A DNA stretch of 33,230 nt from contig DNGI01000012.1 of assembly GCA_003486645.1 (NCBI GenBank), positions 1 through 33,230 on the forward strand. The letters are read 5' to 3'. Positions 17,353-27,566 of this stretch are shown here, piece by piece (positions within the stretch are counted from its first letter, which is position 1; each line of letters begins with the position of its first letter). The translations under genes were made by a program, and so were the position numbers. Below the pieces are notes generated by a model that searched no databases, had not been told where the DNA came from, and saw only the letters and a program-made list of their open reading frames with translations. The stretch comes from Cyanobacteria bacterium UBA11370 (lineage in GTDB: Bacteria > Cyanobacteriota > Cyanobacteriia > Cyanobacteriales > Coleofasciculaceae).

Positions 17353-20300
17353 TGGAGGCAATTGAGCTAATTGGACAAGTTGCGGCAGCTTTTCTGAAGC
17401 ATTCCATTAATATTGAGGAAACAGAAGGTGTTGCTCGTTTTCTACTCGATCGTCTTACTGCTGGGCAGGTAGCAGCTATCTGTCGCACAATTTTGCTCGA
17501 TTCACAACTTTCGGCATTAATTAAGATTCAAGTTTCGCGCAGATTACTCGGAGACTACGGACTCCCTGATGAGATTCTGACTGATGAATCAACAGTTCAC
17601 CTGCGACACGCCCCCTGCGATCGCTCTGCCCTGCTACTTGCCAGCACTAGCGACGATCAAGCTCAATCTCTTGGCGACATTACACCTTTGGGAGCGCAGG
17701 AACTTAAAGGGCAAGTAGACTTGTGGATTAAGCTTGCTGCTCAATATCTACCAATTCCTAAAGAACAGATTGAATACTGGCATAAAGCTCTTAGTGGGTT
17801 ACAAAAAGTTGGCACACCTAGCTTAGAGCATTTTGCTCAATACATTGTTGATACGCGATCGCACATCGACACTAATAGCGTTCCCATTGTCGATGCTTTA
17901 GGTTGGGCATTACCTGCACTACGATTACCCCGTGACTCTGGATACTTCCGCGCTATTCCTGAAACACAATTGAAGCAAACTCAAAAGTGGGAAAAACTAT
18001 TCCAGCAAGCTTTCTCTAAAAGAGGCTGTTTATTACTTAAGCAAACACCTAACCGCAAACCTATTGACGAACAAGACCTACAATCCGCTTTTGATAAAGT
18101 CAAAGAAGATATCCCAGAAGTTGCCTATCCAGCGATCGCAGCATTCATCAGTAGTCCCCCTGGATGGCACTCGCAAGCTGCTGCATTGACTGAGTTTGAA
18201 TGGGAACTAGATAGCATCAATTCCCTATTTTCAGGATTGCAAACACAGAAAAGTGACATTGCTTCTCTGACTCTCGATTTCTATAACGATGAATACCCTG
18301 ACACGCTCACAAACGCAGAAATTCAGTACCTCACTGCCCTGAAGAAGCGCAATAAAAAGGAGGCTTTAGATGAAGATCGAGATTTCTACGATACTCACCG
18401 CGACGAACTCGATATAGATCGCAAACTCAAAGCGAAGTGGGATAAATTTGTCTACGGGCAACCCATTGAATGCAAAGATTTCCTAATCGGTTTGCTACAA
18501 GGTTTTGAGCGCCTATTTGCTCAAGCAGAGTCGGTAGAGAGCCTTAAAACGCTAAAGATTTTAACCCATAAGTCTTCACGGAAAAGCTTATGGCTGGAAT
18601 TAAATGCTGATATAGGACTGTACTTTTGTACCCGCTATCGAGGTATTGAAAAACTTACCAGTCCTTACATTGAATGGGATACGCACTGGCTGTTTAAGTA
18701 CGATACTCTTCTAGAAGAAACCAAAAAGAAGCAAAAAAACAAATACCGAGAAAATTATTCAACGGCTAAACTTGCAACAGAAATCAAATTTTATATAGAA
18801 ATGCGCGATCGCGCCCAAAATATTATTGGTAAAATTCAATTGATTTGGAAGTGCAATCCTAATTCAATTGGGATGGAACTTTGTAATGATTTAAAAAGGA
18901 TAAGAAATCATCCCTTTCAACACTCTCAAGTTTCCCGAGAACTCGTTAGCAAGAAAGGTCGTTTACAGGGAATTTCTTTATCAGACGTAGGAACTTTGAT
19001 GGCTGCTTATAGCCAAGATCGCGGTTCTCTGGTAGGCAAGTACGAACGTAAAAATGACCTGGAAAAAACACTCCCTGCAAAGCTCAAAGAAGCTGTTAAA
19101 GAGGGTAGACTTTCTCAAGAAGCTTCTCAATCTGTCTTGACTGCATGGGAAGAATTCAGAGCTATCTACAAGAAAGCGATCGCCAGCTTCCTCGAACCCG
19201 AAAGTAATGGAATCGCCAGCCCATACCTACTTTACCAGTGCCAAGCCTACGGAAAGCTGTTGGCGACCATCCTGACCCACGCTAAGGGCGATCGCAATCG
19301 TCTCGACTTTTATCAGCCTATACTGCGCTTAGGATGCGTGCGCGTCGATCGAGGCAAGCCCGCTGCGATCGTTGCACCTTGGCATCCGCTACGATTAGCT
19401 ACCCTTGCTATCAAAGCGCGACAGGTTGCAGGGTTACTTAAATATATTACCTCCAACTCCGAAGTCAACTTCGGCGATTCCCGGCTGTTTTTTACAGATT
19501 TGAGGAACGATCTTTCTCATCCTTATTACCCAGAAGTCTGTGTGGGTTATCAAGGACAGCAGCCCGAACTCTTGGCAGTCTCAGATACTGTTAATGATTA
19601 CAGTTTAATGGAACGTCCCACAAAAGATGAAGGCGATAGATTCACCAACGAAGACCCTGCTGATGCTGCTGAAAAGTTGTTGGGATTAGTACATCGATAC
19701 GTTGAACTGCAACCTCATGAAAAGACTAATCTGAGCGTCATGCTTTACCAGACCGACTCTATTAAATTACCACAGGCGATTGTCAATAAACTTGGCGAAC
19801 AATTGCAAGAAAATTCTCAGGAAGTTCGCTGTCAAGTGCTTCTGCGCCACAGGAATGGTCAAAAACTTGCCCAACTTTACGCACAGATGATAGAAAGCTC
19901 TGATGCAGATCCGGATGCTTTTATTGCCAGTGAAGTCTCTCAGGATTTTATGGCTAGGCTGCGAATCGCAGTCCTGTCTAACGATGTACCTGCCGTCAAT
20001 GCCAGAGAAGGAAAGTTTGCAGACATTGTTTTTCTCCAAGATGCTATCTCCCGACAAGCCAAGGTTACTTGGCAACCTTCTCCCTTCGATAGCACTGCAT
20101 CCGATATTATGATGCACTTTCCTGCACGCTGGTCGCGCAAACGTCCTGCTGCCAAAGACGAATTGAAATCGATTGTTTATCTTACTTGCCCCAAACAGCC
20201 AGTTGTAGGTCAAGCTTATATAAACATGGTATATAGCATTATTAACGGTGAAGATTGTTCGCCAGAACAGCACTCTCTACCCGCACGACAAATTTCTTTT

Positions 20301-22667
20301 CAAGAGGAAACAACCAAAACCATTTTCGATGAAATTCATCGTCTAGGTGAATGGGTTGTTAACTACGATGACTTACTCGAACGGCGGCAATTGGTTAACC
20401 AAGGGGTTAAAGTAATCCGCTACCAACAAAACCGTACAGATGAACGAAACTTTTTGGTTTCCTCAGATGCGTCGTTAAACTTACTACAAGTCCTAGTTAG
20501 AAAACGATTGGAAGCACTCAATCTCGGTATTGGCACAGAACTGATTGAAAGGCTTGTAGAACGGTTCATCAATGAAGCGAACAGTCTTTCTGGAGACATT
20601 GTACTGCGGGCTGCTAAATGCGGTAGGTTTGCCAGCGAACTAATGGGTGTTGTTCTAAGTAAGGCATTAATTACTGCTGAAATAGGAGAACACAACCATA
20701 TAGGCTGGTATTTCCTTGATGATTATGCTTCGTGGCTGGGACAGAAAGAGGGACAGATAGCTGACATTATGGCAATTTCGCTACAGTACGTAGACGATGA
20801 GCCTGTACTAAAAGCGATCGTGTCGGAAGCAAAATATGTTGGCATAGCCGGACTAGCAGATGCTCGAAAAACTTCCCAAAAGCAGCTTAGGGATACAGTC
20901 GATCGCATTGCCAATGCTCTCTTCATCAGCCCAAGCCGCCTCGATCGCGATTTGTGGTTGTCTCGTCTCAGCGATCTTCTGCTGGAAGGTATCGAATTCA
21001 GTGCTGATGCTAAACTGCCCATCGAACAGTGGAGAGAAGGCATCCGTGCAGGAACGATACGAATTGATTTATCCGGCTACTCTCACGTTTTTATTTCCGG
21101 TACGAGCGACAGTGGTGTTGAGAGCGAAAGGATTCCCATTCCTAAAGTCAATCGCTGCTTCCAAGAAGTTTTCGATCGAAAATTAGTGCGTGACATCGTT
21201 GTTGCGTATGAAGCAGGGCAATCGCTCTTTACTATTCGCGAGCAAATAGGCGATGACAAACCTTGGTTAATCTCTCAACCCTTATTCCCTGCTAACAGAG
21301 TGACATGGGTTCTAGGTATTGAAGAAGCCAGTCAAGTACCAAATGTAGATGTGACTCCCGTAGCAGGTAATGAACCTGATGAAGACGGTGAACCAACTCA
21401 GCCGATTCAACTCCAGTTTCAATTTCCGCTCGCTCCTCCTACTTCCACAAACAATACTCCTTCTACAACTTTAGAAACCGATGATAGAAGCAATTGGGCT
21501 AGTCCCGCTCTTGTCAGATGGTGGCAACAATATCAGGTACAGACAAGCCAGAGTGATGCTACTTCTGTTGGATGGCTGAACGATACTGCCGCAAAGCTTA
21601 GAGGCGCATTGATAGGATACAACCTGCAAGCTAAGATACTCGGTCAGAGGCTTACACCCAATGCCGCCATTGTGCGCCTGAAAGGTTCTGATAACCTTAA
21701 ACTCGAAGACATTGAGAAACGGCGATCGCAACTTCTGACGACTCATGCCTTGAACATTATCAGTGTTTATGGTCAACCCGGTGAAATTGTCGTTTCGATC
21801 GCTCGTCCTCAACGACAGGTTATCTCCCTGCGTGAGGTTTGGGCAAAGCGAAAGATTAATCGCTCGCCATCTGGTATCAACCTCAGTTTAGTGATTGGGG
21901 TTAGGGAAATTGATGGTGAACTGCTCTACCTTAATTTAGGCAGTAGCTTTGAGAACCTCCAACAACATGCACCCCATACCTTGATTGCTGGGGCTACTGG
22001 AAGTGGCAAATCCGTTTTGCTGCAAAACCTTCTTCTCGACATCTGTGCTACAAACCCCAAAGAACTAGCAACTATCTATCTGATTGACCCGAAGGCGGGT
22101 GTGGACTATGCCAATATTGAGGAATTACCTCATCTGCGTGAAGGCATCATTATCGAGCAGGAGCGGGCGATTGATGTTCTAGACGAACTGGTTTCAGAAA
22201 TGGATTCCAGATACCTGAAGTTTAGGCAACAGAAGGTTAGAGACCTTCTGTCATATAACAACAAGGTTTCTGAAAGTGAACGCTTACCTGTTTTATGGCT
22301 CGTCCATGATGAATTTGCTGAATGGATGCTGGTAGACGAATATAAGGATGCTGTATCCTCAGCAGTTCAACGGCTAGGAGTCAAAGCGAGAGCGGCTGGA
22401 ATTCATCTTATCTTTGCCGCTCAACGTCCGGATGCTAATGTTCTACCTGTTCAGCTTCGAGATAACCTCGGTAATCGGTTGATTCTTAGAGTTGAGAGTG
22501 AAGGCACATCTGAGATAGCCCTCGGTCGCAAAGGAGCAGAACACCTCTTGGGACGAGGACACCTAGTGGCACGGCTATCTAGCGAGCCTGAACTTATTTA
22601 CGCTCAAGTTCCTTTTCTACCAGATGAAGATTTCTTATTAGTTACAAAAGCAATTACAAGTTTATAG
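17352..22667 (+). CDS. Giant FtsK/HerA-type ATPase, DptH-like
   Basis: 1771 residues. The last 240 form an FtsK/SpoIIIE-type motor: Walker A LIAGATGSGKS with K1553, Walker B LWLVHDEFAEWM at about 1648-1659, and HLIFAAQRPDANVLPVQLRDN with the arginine-rich tail GNRLILRVES. The first 1500 residues are unknown; they include charged helical segments (KKKQKNKYREN) and a low-complexity linker (PLAPPTSTNNTPSTT, about 1370). Size and motor position match DptH (DndH) of phosphorothioate-dependent restriction, or the corresponding motor of Pbe-type loci. It would translocate on DNA and drive restriction or replication block. It contains many HIP1 sites, and its start overlaps the previous stop. Confidence 0.75.
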   Translation: MEAIELIGQVAAAFLKHSINIEETEGVARFLLDRLTAGQVAAICRTILLDSQLSALIKIQVSRRLLGDYGLPDEILTDESTVHLRHAPCDRSALLLASTSDDQAQSLGDITPLGAQELKGQVDLWIKLAAQYLPIPKEQIEYWHKALSGLQKVGTPSLEHFAQYIVDTRSHIDTNSVPIVDALGWALPALRLPRDSGYFRAIPETQLKQTQKWEKLFQQAFSKRGCLLLKQTPNRKPIDEQDLQSAFDKVKEDIPEVAYPAIAAFISSPPGWHSQAAALTEFEWELDSINSLFSGLQTQKSDIASLTLDFYNDEYPDTLTNAEIQYLTALKKRNKKEALDEDRDFYDTHRDELDIDRKLKAKWDKFVYGQPIECKDFLIGLLQGFERLFAQAESVESLKTLKILTHKSSRKSLWLELNADIGLYFCTRYRGIEKLTSPYIEWDTHWLFKYDTLLEETKKKQKNKYRENYSTAKLATEIKFYIEMRDRAQNIIGKIQLIWKCNPNSIGMELCNDLKRIRNHPFQHSQVSRELVSKKGRLQGISLSDVGTLMAAYSQDRGSLVGKYERKNDLEKTLPAKLKEAVKEGRLSQEASQSVLTAWEEFRAIYKKAIASFLEPESNGIASPYLLYQCQAYGKLLATILTHAKGDRNRLDFYQPILRLGCVRVDRGKPAAIVAPWHPLRLATLAIKARQVAGLLKYITSNSEVNFGDSRLFFTDLRNDLSHPYYPEVCVGYQGQQPELLAVSDTVNDYSLMERPTKDEGDRFTNEDPADAAEKLLGLVHRYVELQPHEKTNLSVMLYQTDSIKLPQAIVNKLGEQLQENSQEVRCQVLLRHRNGQKLAQLYAQMIESSDADPDAFIASEVSQDFMARLRIAVLSNDVPAVNAREGKFADIVFLQDAISRQAKVTWQPSPFDSTASDIMMHFPARWSRKRPAAKDELKSIVYLTCPKQPVVGQAYINMVYSIINGEDCSPEQHSLPARQISFQEETTKTIFDEIHRLGEWVVNYDDLLERRQLVNQGVKVIRYQQNRTDERNFLVSSDASLNLLQVLVRKRLEALNLGIGTELIERLVERFINEANSLSGDIVLRAAKCGRFASELMGVVLSKALITAEIGEHNHIGWYFLDDYASWLGQKEGQIADIMAISLQYVDDEPVLKAIVSEAKYVGIAGLADARKTSQKQLRDTVDRIANALFISPSRLDRDLWLSRLSDLLLEGIEFSADAKLPIEQWREGIRAGTIRIDLSGYSHVFISGTSDSGVESERIPIPKVNRCFQEVFDRKLVRDIVVAYEAGQSLFTIREQIGDDKPWLISQPLFPANRVTWVLGIEEASQVPNVDVTPVAGNEPDEDGEPTQPIQLQFQFPLAPPTSTNNTPSTTLETDDRSNWASPALVRWWQQYQVQTSQSDATSVGWLNDTAAKLRGALIGYNLQAKILGQRLTPNAAIVRLKGSDNLKLEDIEKRRSQLLTTHALNIISVYGQPGEIVVSIARPQRQVISLREVWAKRKINRSPSGINLSLVIGVREIDGELLYLNLGSSFENLQQHAPHTLIAGATGSGKSVLLQNLLLDICATNPKELATIYLIDPKAGVDYANIEELPHLREGIIIEQERAIDVLDELVSEMDSRYLKFRQQKVRDLLSYNNKVSESERLPVLWLVHDEFAEWMLVDEYKDAVSSAVQRLGVKARAAGIHLIFAAQRPDANVLPVQLRDNLGNRLILRVESEGTSEIALGRKGAEHLLGRGHLVARLSSEPELIYAQVPFLPDEDFLLVTKAITSL

Positions 22668-22697
22668 CAGATTATTTGAAGGATTAGGAGAAAGTAA

Positions 22698-25600
22698 ATG
22701 ATAGCTGAGATTGAGCTTTTACTGAAAGAAATAGAAGGGCTTCGAGGCAAGGAGCTAAAGAATAAGCGGAATGAATATGTACGAAAGCTGGTTCAAATGT
22801 TTGAGCTTTCAAATTCTAATTATTCATCTCAAGTTTTATTCGATCCAACCAATAGTCCCCAGAAGAAAAAATTTATTTCAGCTTGTCTTCTCAGACTTCT
22901 TGGCCATAACGAAAATGCCGTTTGGGAAGATATTGATTTTCGCCTCAAGACATTTACTCTTTTTGATGAACAAATTACGGATGTGTACTATAGCCTCAAA
23001 ATTGAAGCTAGTCAAGATAATCATGTCAAGCTTTCGCAATTAAGGGCTCTCGAACAAGAGACATTAAATTTTTTTGAATCGATGACATTGGGAATTTCAA
23101 GCTTAAAAACAGCAGTCGATCTACAGTCAAAGCTAATGAAGGCATTGAAAGACCCATCAAACAGAATTTTTATAGATAGTTTTGTTAATAATCACCTTAC
23201 ATTAGAAGAAAGGATCAGAGAACTCTTTACTTGCCTAAGAGCTTATAATCAAGCTTCTGGAGTTTCTCGTATGAATGTCTACCAGGAGGTAGATAATGTA
23301 TTCTCTGCTTATATTAAAGATGCTGAAGATAGCTGTTCAATTTTCGCAAAAGTGTGCTTAGTTAATACATTTAAAAAAATTCATAATCTAATTAAAGAGG
23401 ATTTTGGAAAAAGTGACATAATAAAACCTACAAAATTAAGATTATTTCATCCGAATCGCAAATATCCATTCCATAAGATAGGAGAGCGCATTGAGTTAAA
23501 ATTTATATTAGAAAATGAAGGCTTAGGTTATGCCTTTGATGTTCAGATTGAGATTCTTGATGCTGATAAGATACAGCTAGAATTTGAGCAAATCGAGTAT
23601 GAAGAAATAAAAGTAGAAAAGCTGTCTATTGTATTACGGGCAACCGTTTTATCTGATATTGCAAAAAAGCCAAGTCTCTTTATTCGTTGGTCATGGCAAA
23701 ATTATGATAAAAGCCAAATATCAGAAGAAGAAATATTTGAATTTGAATCTCAAAAGGAAGATATAAACTGGGATAAACTAAAGCTAAAAAGACCATACAG
23801 CTTGCAAGCAGTTGAAAAAGAGGAAGATCTTATTGGTCGAGGCGAACAAGTACAGAATATTTATACGAATTTGATTGCCGACACTATTGAATCAGTGATG
23901 ATATTTGGACAGAAGAGAGTAGGTAAAACATCAATAGCCAAGACATTAGCAAATAAGCTACAGAAAGAAGAAAACCTTATACCTATATATATTAAAGTAG
24001 GTGATCTAGATAAGACCACTTCGAGTCATTGTGTTAGAACACTTGGCGATGCCATTGTAGAAGAGATTCAATATCACAATAAATTAAGTAATTTTGAGAT
24101 CCATAAACCTGTTTTTACTGATGTCCTGTCTCCTCCGCTCGCTAACTATTTTCGCAAAGTTAAGCGAACTTATCCTAATATTAAATTTATTATAATTATT
24201 GATGAGTTTGATGAAATCCCAAGCGAACTTTGTCGATATACTGATATAGGTAATACATTCTTTCATAACATTAGGAGTTTAAGTCAGGAAGGTTCTCAAA
24301 TAGGTTTTATCCTCGTTGGAGGAGAAAATATGCAAATAATTCGCCAATCTACTGACAGATTAAATCTTTTTTCTCCTTTTCAAGTTGATTATTTTGATAA
24401 AGAGAGATTTTTTGGAGATTTTCAAGAATTGATAAGATACCCTGTCCAAAATATCCTTGAATTTAGCGATGAATCTATTAATAAAATCTATGAATTAACC
24501 GAAGGGAATCCTTTTTTCACAAAATTTATTTGTGATAAATTATTTAAGCAGGCTTGTGATAGGAAAGATTCGTATATTTCCATTGATGAGACAAGAGAAG
24601 CTATAAGAGATTCTATAGAATCTCTTGATACAATTAACGTTAATCACTTCTGGATTGATGGGATTTGGGAAGATAAAACTGAAAAGATCGATAAAATTCA
24701 AACTCAAAGAAGAAAATTTTTGATTGCTTATGCTGAAATTAAGCGCTGTAAGGGAAGAGTAAAAAAGCAAGATATTCTTGAATCTAAGCTTTTAAATGAT
24801 GTTGCAATTGAGAGTTTAACCGAAGGGTTTATTAATAGAGGAATTCTCTTGGAAGAGGATGGATGCTTTAGGCTAAAGCCAAAAATTTTCGAGGAATGGC
24901 TTGTACAAAAAGGTAGCCAATTACTTACCAGTAGCTTTTCAGATGCTAATGCAATTGAAGAATTAAGGAGTCAAGAAGAAAAAGTATATGTTACTGATAA
25001 AGAAATAGCTGATTTAATTAAGAATTGGGGTTTGTATAGGAATTCAGAAATTACAATACCCCATGTTCGCATTTGGCTAGATCAGTTTGAAGGTAACCTT
25101 GAACGTCGCCTCATGTTTAAACTTCTACAGAACATTACTTTTTACAAGGAAAAACAGATTCGGGAAAAACTTACCGTGATTCATTCCTATGTAAGAAGGA
25201 ATATGCAATTTTCTATCAAAGAAGGTGAAAAATCAATACGGGAGATTCTTTTGAGTAGTTTTGGTCAACCCACAAAAAGTGGATCTTCTTTCGCTCGTAT
25301 GTATGCCACAGAGAATAAAGTTATTAGTACTAATGTCGCCTCAGTTAATGATATTCCTAAAACCTTAGATAAAAATGATAGAATTTCTACCCTGGTATTT
25401 ATAGATGACATAATTGCTTCGGGCGGCTCAATCATCGAGGGTCTGAGAAATTTAAGTAATACTTGTGGAGAGGCAATATCCGCGAAAAATCTAAAAGTTG
25501 TTGTTGCTACTGTCTGTGGGCTTGAATCAGGTAAAGAGGCGATTGAAAAAGAAGCACTTCAACTGCCTTTCAACGTCGAAGTTTATATATGCGATACCCT

Positions 25601-25838
25601 TAATGACTCTAATCGTTGTTTTACTAAGGAATCATCATTCTTTGAAAATGAGCTAGATCGAAGCAAAGCGAAAGAAATTGCACTTGAATATGGCACTAAA
25701 ATCCAGAAGAGAAATCCCCTTGGCTATGATGGAGGACAACTCATTGTTGTATTTCCCGATACCTGCCCTAATAATTCGCTTCCTATCCTTTGGTGTTCAT
25801 CTGACCATTCTTGGGTTCCTTTGTTTAGAAGACACTGA
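22698..25838 (+). CDS. AAA ATPase fused to a phosphoribosyltransferase-like domain
   Basis: 1046 residues. Order: helical N-terminus (1-250); a beta-sandwich-like segment (about 255-355, with RIELKFILENEGLGYAFDVQ); an AAA/STAND-like ATPase opening with EEDLIGRGEQVQ, Walker A GQKRVGKT at 404-411 and Walker B IIIIDEFDEI at about 497-507; a region at about 690-740 resembling a winged helix; then a C-terminal domain from about 770. That domain has WLDQFEGNLERRLMFKLLQN and a PRPP-loop-like VFIDDIIASGGS (D903, D904, G909, G910), typical of type I phosphoribosyltransferases, and fits the PRTase-CE group of conflict systems. It has its own site (AGGAG at 22686-22690) and lies 12 bases before dndA. 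It is AT-rich with no HIP1 site, unlike both neighbours. Confidence 0.7.
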   Translation: MIAEIELLLKEIEGLRGKELKNKRNEYVRKLVQMFELSNSNYSSQVLFDPTNSPQKKKFISACLLRLLGHNENAVWEDIDFRLKTFTLFDEQITDVYYSLKIEASQDNHVKLSQLRALEQETLNFFESMTLGISSLKTAVDLQSKLMKALKDPSNRIFIDSFVNNHLTLEERIRELFTCLRAYNQASGVSRMNVYQEVDNVFSAYIKDAEDSCSIFAKVCLVNTFKKIHNLIKEDFGKSDIIKPTKLRLFHPNRKYPFHKIGERIELKFILENEGLGYAFDVQIEILDADKIQLEFEQIEYEEIKVEKLSIVLRATVLSDIAKKPSLFIRWSWQNYDKSQISEEEIFEFESQKEDINWDKLKLKRPYSLQAVEKEEDLIGRGEQVQNIYTNLIADTIESVMIFGQKRVGKTSIAKTLANKLQKEENLIPIYIKVGDLDKTTSSHCVRTLGDAIVEEIQYHNKLSNFEIHKPVFTDVLSPPLANYFRKVKRTYPNIKFIIIIDEFDEIPSELCRYTDIGNTFFHNIRSLSQEGSQIGFILVGGENMQIIRQSTDRLNLFSPFQVDYFDKERFFGDFQELIRYPVQNILEFSDESINKIYELTEGNPFFTKFICDKLFKQACDRKDSYISIDETREAIRDSIESLDTINVNHFWIDGIWEDKTEKIDKIQTQRRKFLIAYAEIKRCKGRVKKQDILESKLLNDVAIESLTEGFINRGILLEEDGCFRLKPKIFEEWLVQKGSQLLTSSFSDANAIEELRSQEEKVYVTDKEIADLIKNWGLYRNSEITIPHVRIWLDQFEGNLERRLMFKLLQNITFYKEKQIREKLTVIHSYVRRNMQFSIKEGEKSIREILLSSFGQPTKSGSSFARMYATENKVISTNVASVNDIPKTLDKNDRISTLVFIDDIIASGGSIIEGLRNLSNTCGEAISAKNLKVVVATVCGLESGKEAIEKEALQLPFNVEVYICDTLNDSNRCFTKESSFFENELDRSKAKEIALEYGTKIQKRNPLGYDGGQLIVVFPDTCPNNSLPILWCSSDHSWVPLFRRH

Positions 25839-25850
25839 GAGGACAACAAA

Positions 25851-27014
25851 GTGAATGAATCTCAGTTTCCTATCTATTTCGATTACCATGCCACAACTCC
25901 GGTTGATCGCCGTGTTGCCGATCGCATCTACCACTGCATGACTGAAGAATTCGGCAACGCTAGCAGTGTAGATCACTCGTGGGGCGATCGCGCTGAAGAA
26001 GCCATTAAACAAGCTGCTAAACAGGTAGCCGAGCTAGTTAGAGGTTCACCGAGAGAAATCGTTTGGACATCGGGTGCAACCGAGAGCATTAACCTGGCTA
26101 TCCAGGGTAGCCTGTCTCCCAACCCTGGAAAACCTCACCGCATTGCGCTGCTGCCACTCGAACACAAAGCTGTTCTCGACACCTGCCATATTCTAGAGAA
26201 ACGCGGCTGGGCAGAACTGACTTACCTCCAAGTAGATTCTAGAGGAAGACTCAACCTCAACCATCTAGAACAAGTTTGTGCTGAGGGACTCTCCCTTCTT
26301 TGTGTTATGGCAGCCAACAACGAGATTGGCAATATTTATCCAATTGAGGTGATCGCTCAGATTGCTCAACGCTACGGTATCCCTTTCCTCTGTGATGCCT
26401 CTCAAGCGGTCGGGAAAATCCCCCTAAACTTTCAGGACTGGGGAATTACATATCTGGCAATCTCAGCTCATAAACTGTATGGGCCAAAAGGTTCAGGAGC
26501 TTTGGTGATTAGAAAAGGATATCACCTAGAACCAATTCTATTTGGGGGTGGGCATCAAAAAGGAATCAGGTCTGGAAGTCTGAATGTTCCTGGTATTGTT
26601 GGTTTGGGAGAAGCTTGTCGCCTGCGTTTGCTGGAAATGGATGAAGATGAGAAAGCGATCGCGTGTCTTAGAGACAGATTGCAAAGCTTATTGATAGATA
26701 AAATTCCTGGTTTAATCATAAACGGAGATGTGTCGTGCCGTTTAGCTGGCAATTTGCATATCTCTATGCCTGATGTTCCCAATAGTGCCATTATTGCCAG
26801 AGTTCGTTCTAAGTTAGCCATCTCGACTGGTGCTGCCTGTTCATCTGGTGTACAAACCCCTTCTCACGTATTGCAAGCTATGGCTCTCTCTTCTAACGTA
26901 ATCGAAGGGGCACTGCGGATTGGTATTGGTAAGTTTACGACTTTTGAAGAAATCGAACAGGCTGCGGAAATTCTTGCCACAGCTGTTAGCCTCACTCGTC
27001 AACTTATGTATTAA
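25851..27014 (+). CDS. dndA: Cysteine desulfurase, DndA/IscS type
   Basis: 387 residues, fold-type I PLP enzyme. It has YFDYHATTPVD near the start, the PLP lysine in ISAHKLYGPKGSGAL (K208), and the persulfide cysteine in TGAACSSGVQTPSHVLQAM (C330). It takes sulfur from L-cysteine. In phosphorothioation loci DndA hands it to DndC; here no DndC is present in the window, so it may serve a remote DndC or Fe-S assembly. The start is GTG at 25851, 12 bases after the PRTase gene stop, with GAGAGGAC upstream. HIP1 sites (25984, 26656) return in this gene. The alternative is a general IscS; the operon context favours DndA. Confidence 0.8.
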   Translation: MNESQFPIYFDYHATTPVDRRVADRIYHCMTEEFGNASSVDHSWGDRAEEAIKQAAKQVAELVRGSPREIVWTSGATESINLAIQGSLSPNPGKPHRIALLPLEHKAVLDTCHILEKRGWAELTYLQVDSRGRLNLNHLEQVCAEGLSLLCVMAANNEIGNIYPIEVIAQIAQRYGIPFLCDASQAVGKIPLNFQDWGITYLAISAHKLYGPKGSGALVIRKGYHLEPILFGGGHQKGIRSGSLNVPGIVGLGEACRLRLLEMDEDEKAIACLRDRLQSLLIDKIPGLIINGDVSCRLAGNLHISMPDVPNSAIIARVRSKLAISTGAACSSGVQTPSHVLQAMALSSNVIEGALRIGIGKFTTFEEIEQAAEILATAVSLTRQLMY

Positions 27015-27334
27015 TTAAAAGCATAGATATTGTATCGAAGAACCTTAGAGACAGCCTCTTAAAGATCCCTCCCCTTACGATCACGTGCAAACTTGACATA
27101 CTCCCTACTTACGTCCCATTAATCTTTCTCTTCCAAATAGTCAGGAAATTTAGTTTCACCTTCAAAAATACATTTATATTTAAGGGTGGTGACTAGGTGG
27201 ATTTTCTCAGTCACGGCGTAGCTTGCCACCAAAGGCATCGCACCCTAAGCATATAGAAGTACTCACCCCGCCACACCAGCGGGGCTAGTCAAAGCTACTT
27301 CTGACTTTCCCTTTTTAGCTATCATTATTCGTTC
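27015..27334. other. Gene-less decayed stretch after the defence operon
   Basis: No supportable gene. It has CTTGACATACTCCC-type sequence (27092 on) that resembles ends of cyanobacterial IS200/IS605 elements, and a hairpin with CCCCGC at 27266-27271, a 7-base loop and GCGGGG at 27279-27284. No T-run follows, so it is not a clear terminator. The mix looks like a decayed small mobile element. Confidence 0.4.
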
Positions 27335-27520
27335 TCATGAAGTCTCCTTGACCATCATTTGCTTCATTGCAGAATATTTCTGGATGACGTTTGGCAGTCC
27401 ATCCATTGCACATTCACGCAGAACAGAAGCCACTGAGCGACCCAAATCAACAGCAATTTTCTCAACGATTTCACGCTCTTGAGGCGATAACGTAATCGCC
27501 ACCTGGTCTTTTTGCGCCAT
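27335..27520 (-). CDS. Small ribbon-helix-helix-like protein
   Basis: 61 residues. The pattern QVAITLSPQEREIVEKIAVD, then LGRSVASVLRECAMDGL is a strand-helix-helix of the RHH (CopG/Arc) type, as in plasmid copy control or antitoxins. The start at 27520 has GAGG nine bases upstream. No toxin partner is adjacent; the next gene on the same strand is another small DNA-binding-like protein 46 bases upstream. It may repress the neighbouring promoters. Confidence 0.6.
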   Translation of the reverse strand: MAQKDQVAITLSPQEREIVEKIAVDLGRSVASVLRECAMDGLPNVIQKYSAMKQMMVKETS

Positions 27521-27566
27521 GAATCAAACCTCGTCTTAGTTGATGGGTGTTACCCCATCAATCACT

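Noticed and set aside
19767..20273. 168-codon minus-strand frame within the FtsK-like gene
   Set aside because: Fully inside a well-supported long gene, low-complexity composition and no recognisable domain.
9059..22667. BREX system
   Set aside because: A BrxC-like ATPase is present but there is no PglX methylase, PglZ or BrxL; the DUF4007, FtsK-like motor and cysteine desulfurase fit a phosphorothioation-type locus better.
22698..25838. Retron with a phosphoribosyltransferase effector
   Set aside because: No reverse transcriptase gene or msr/msd-like structured repeat is visible next to it.
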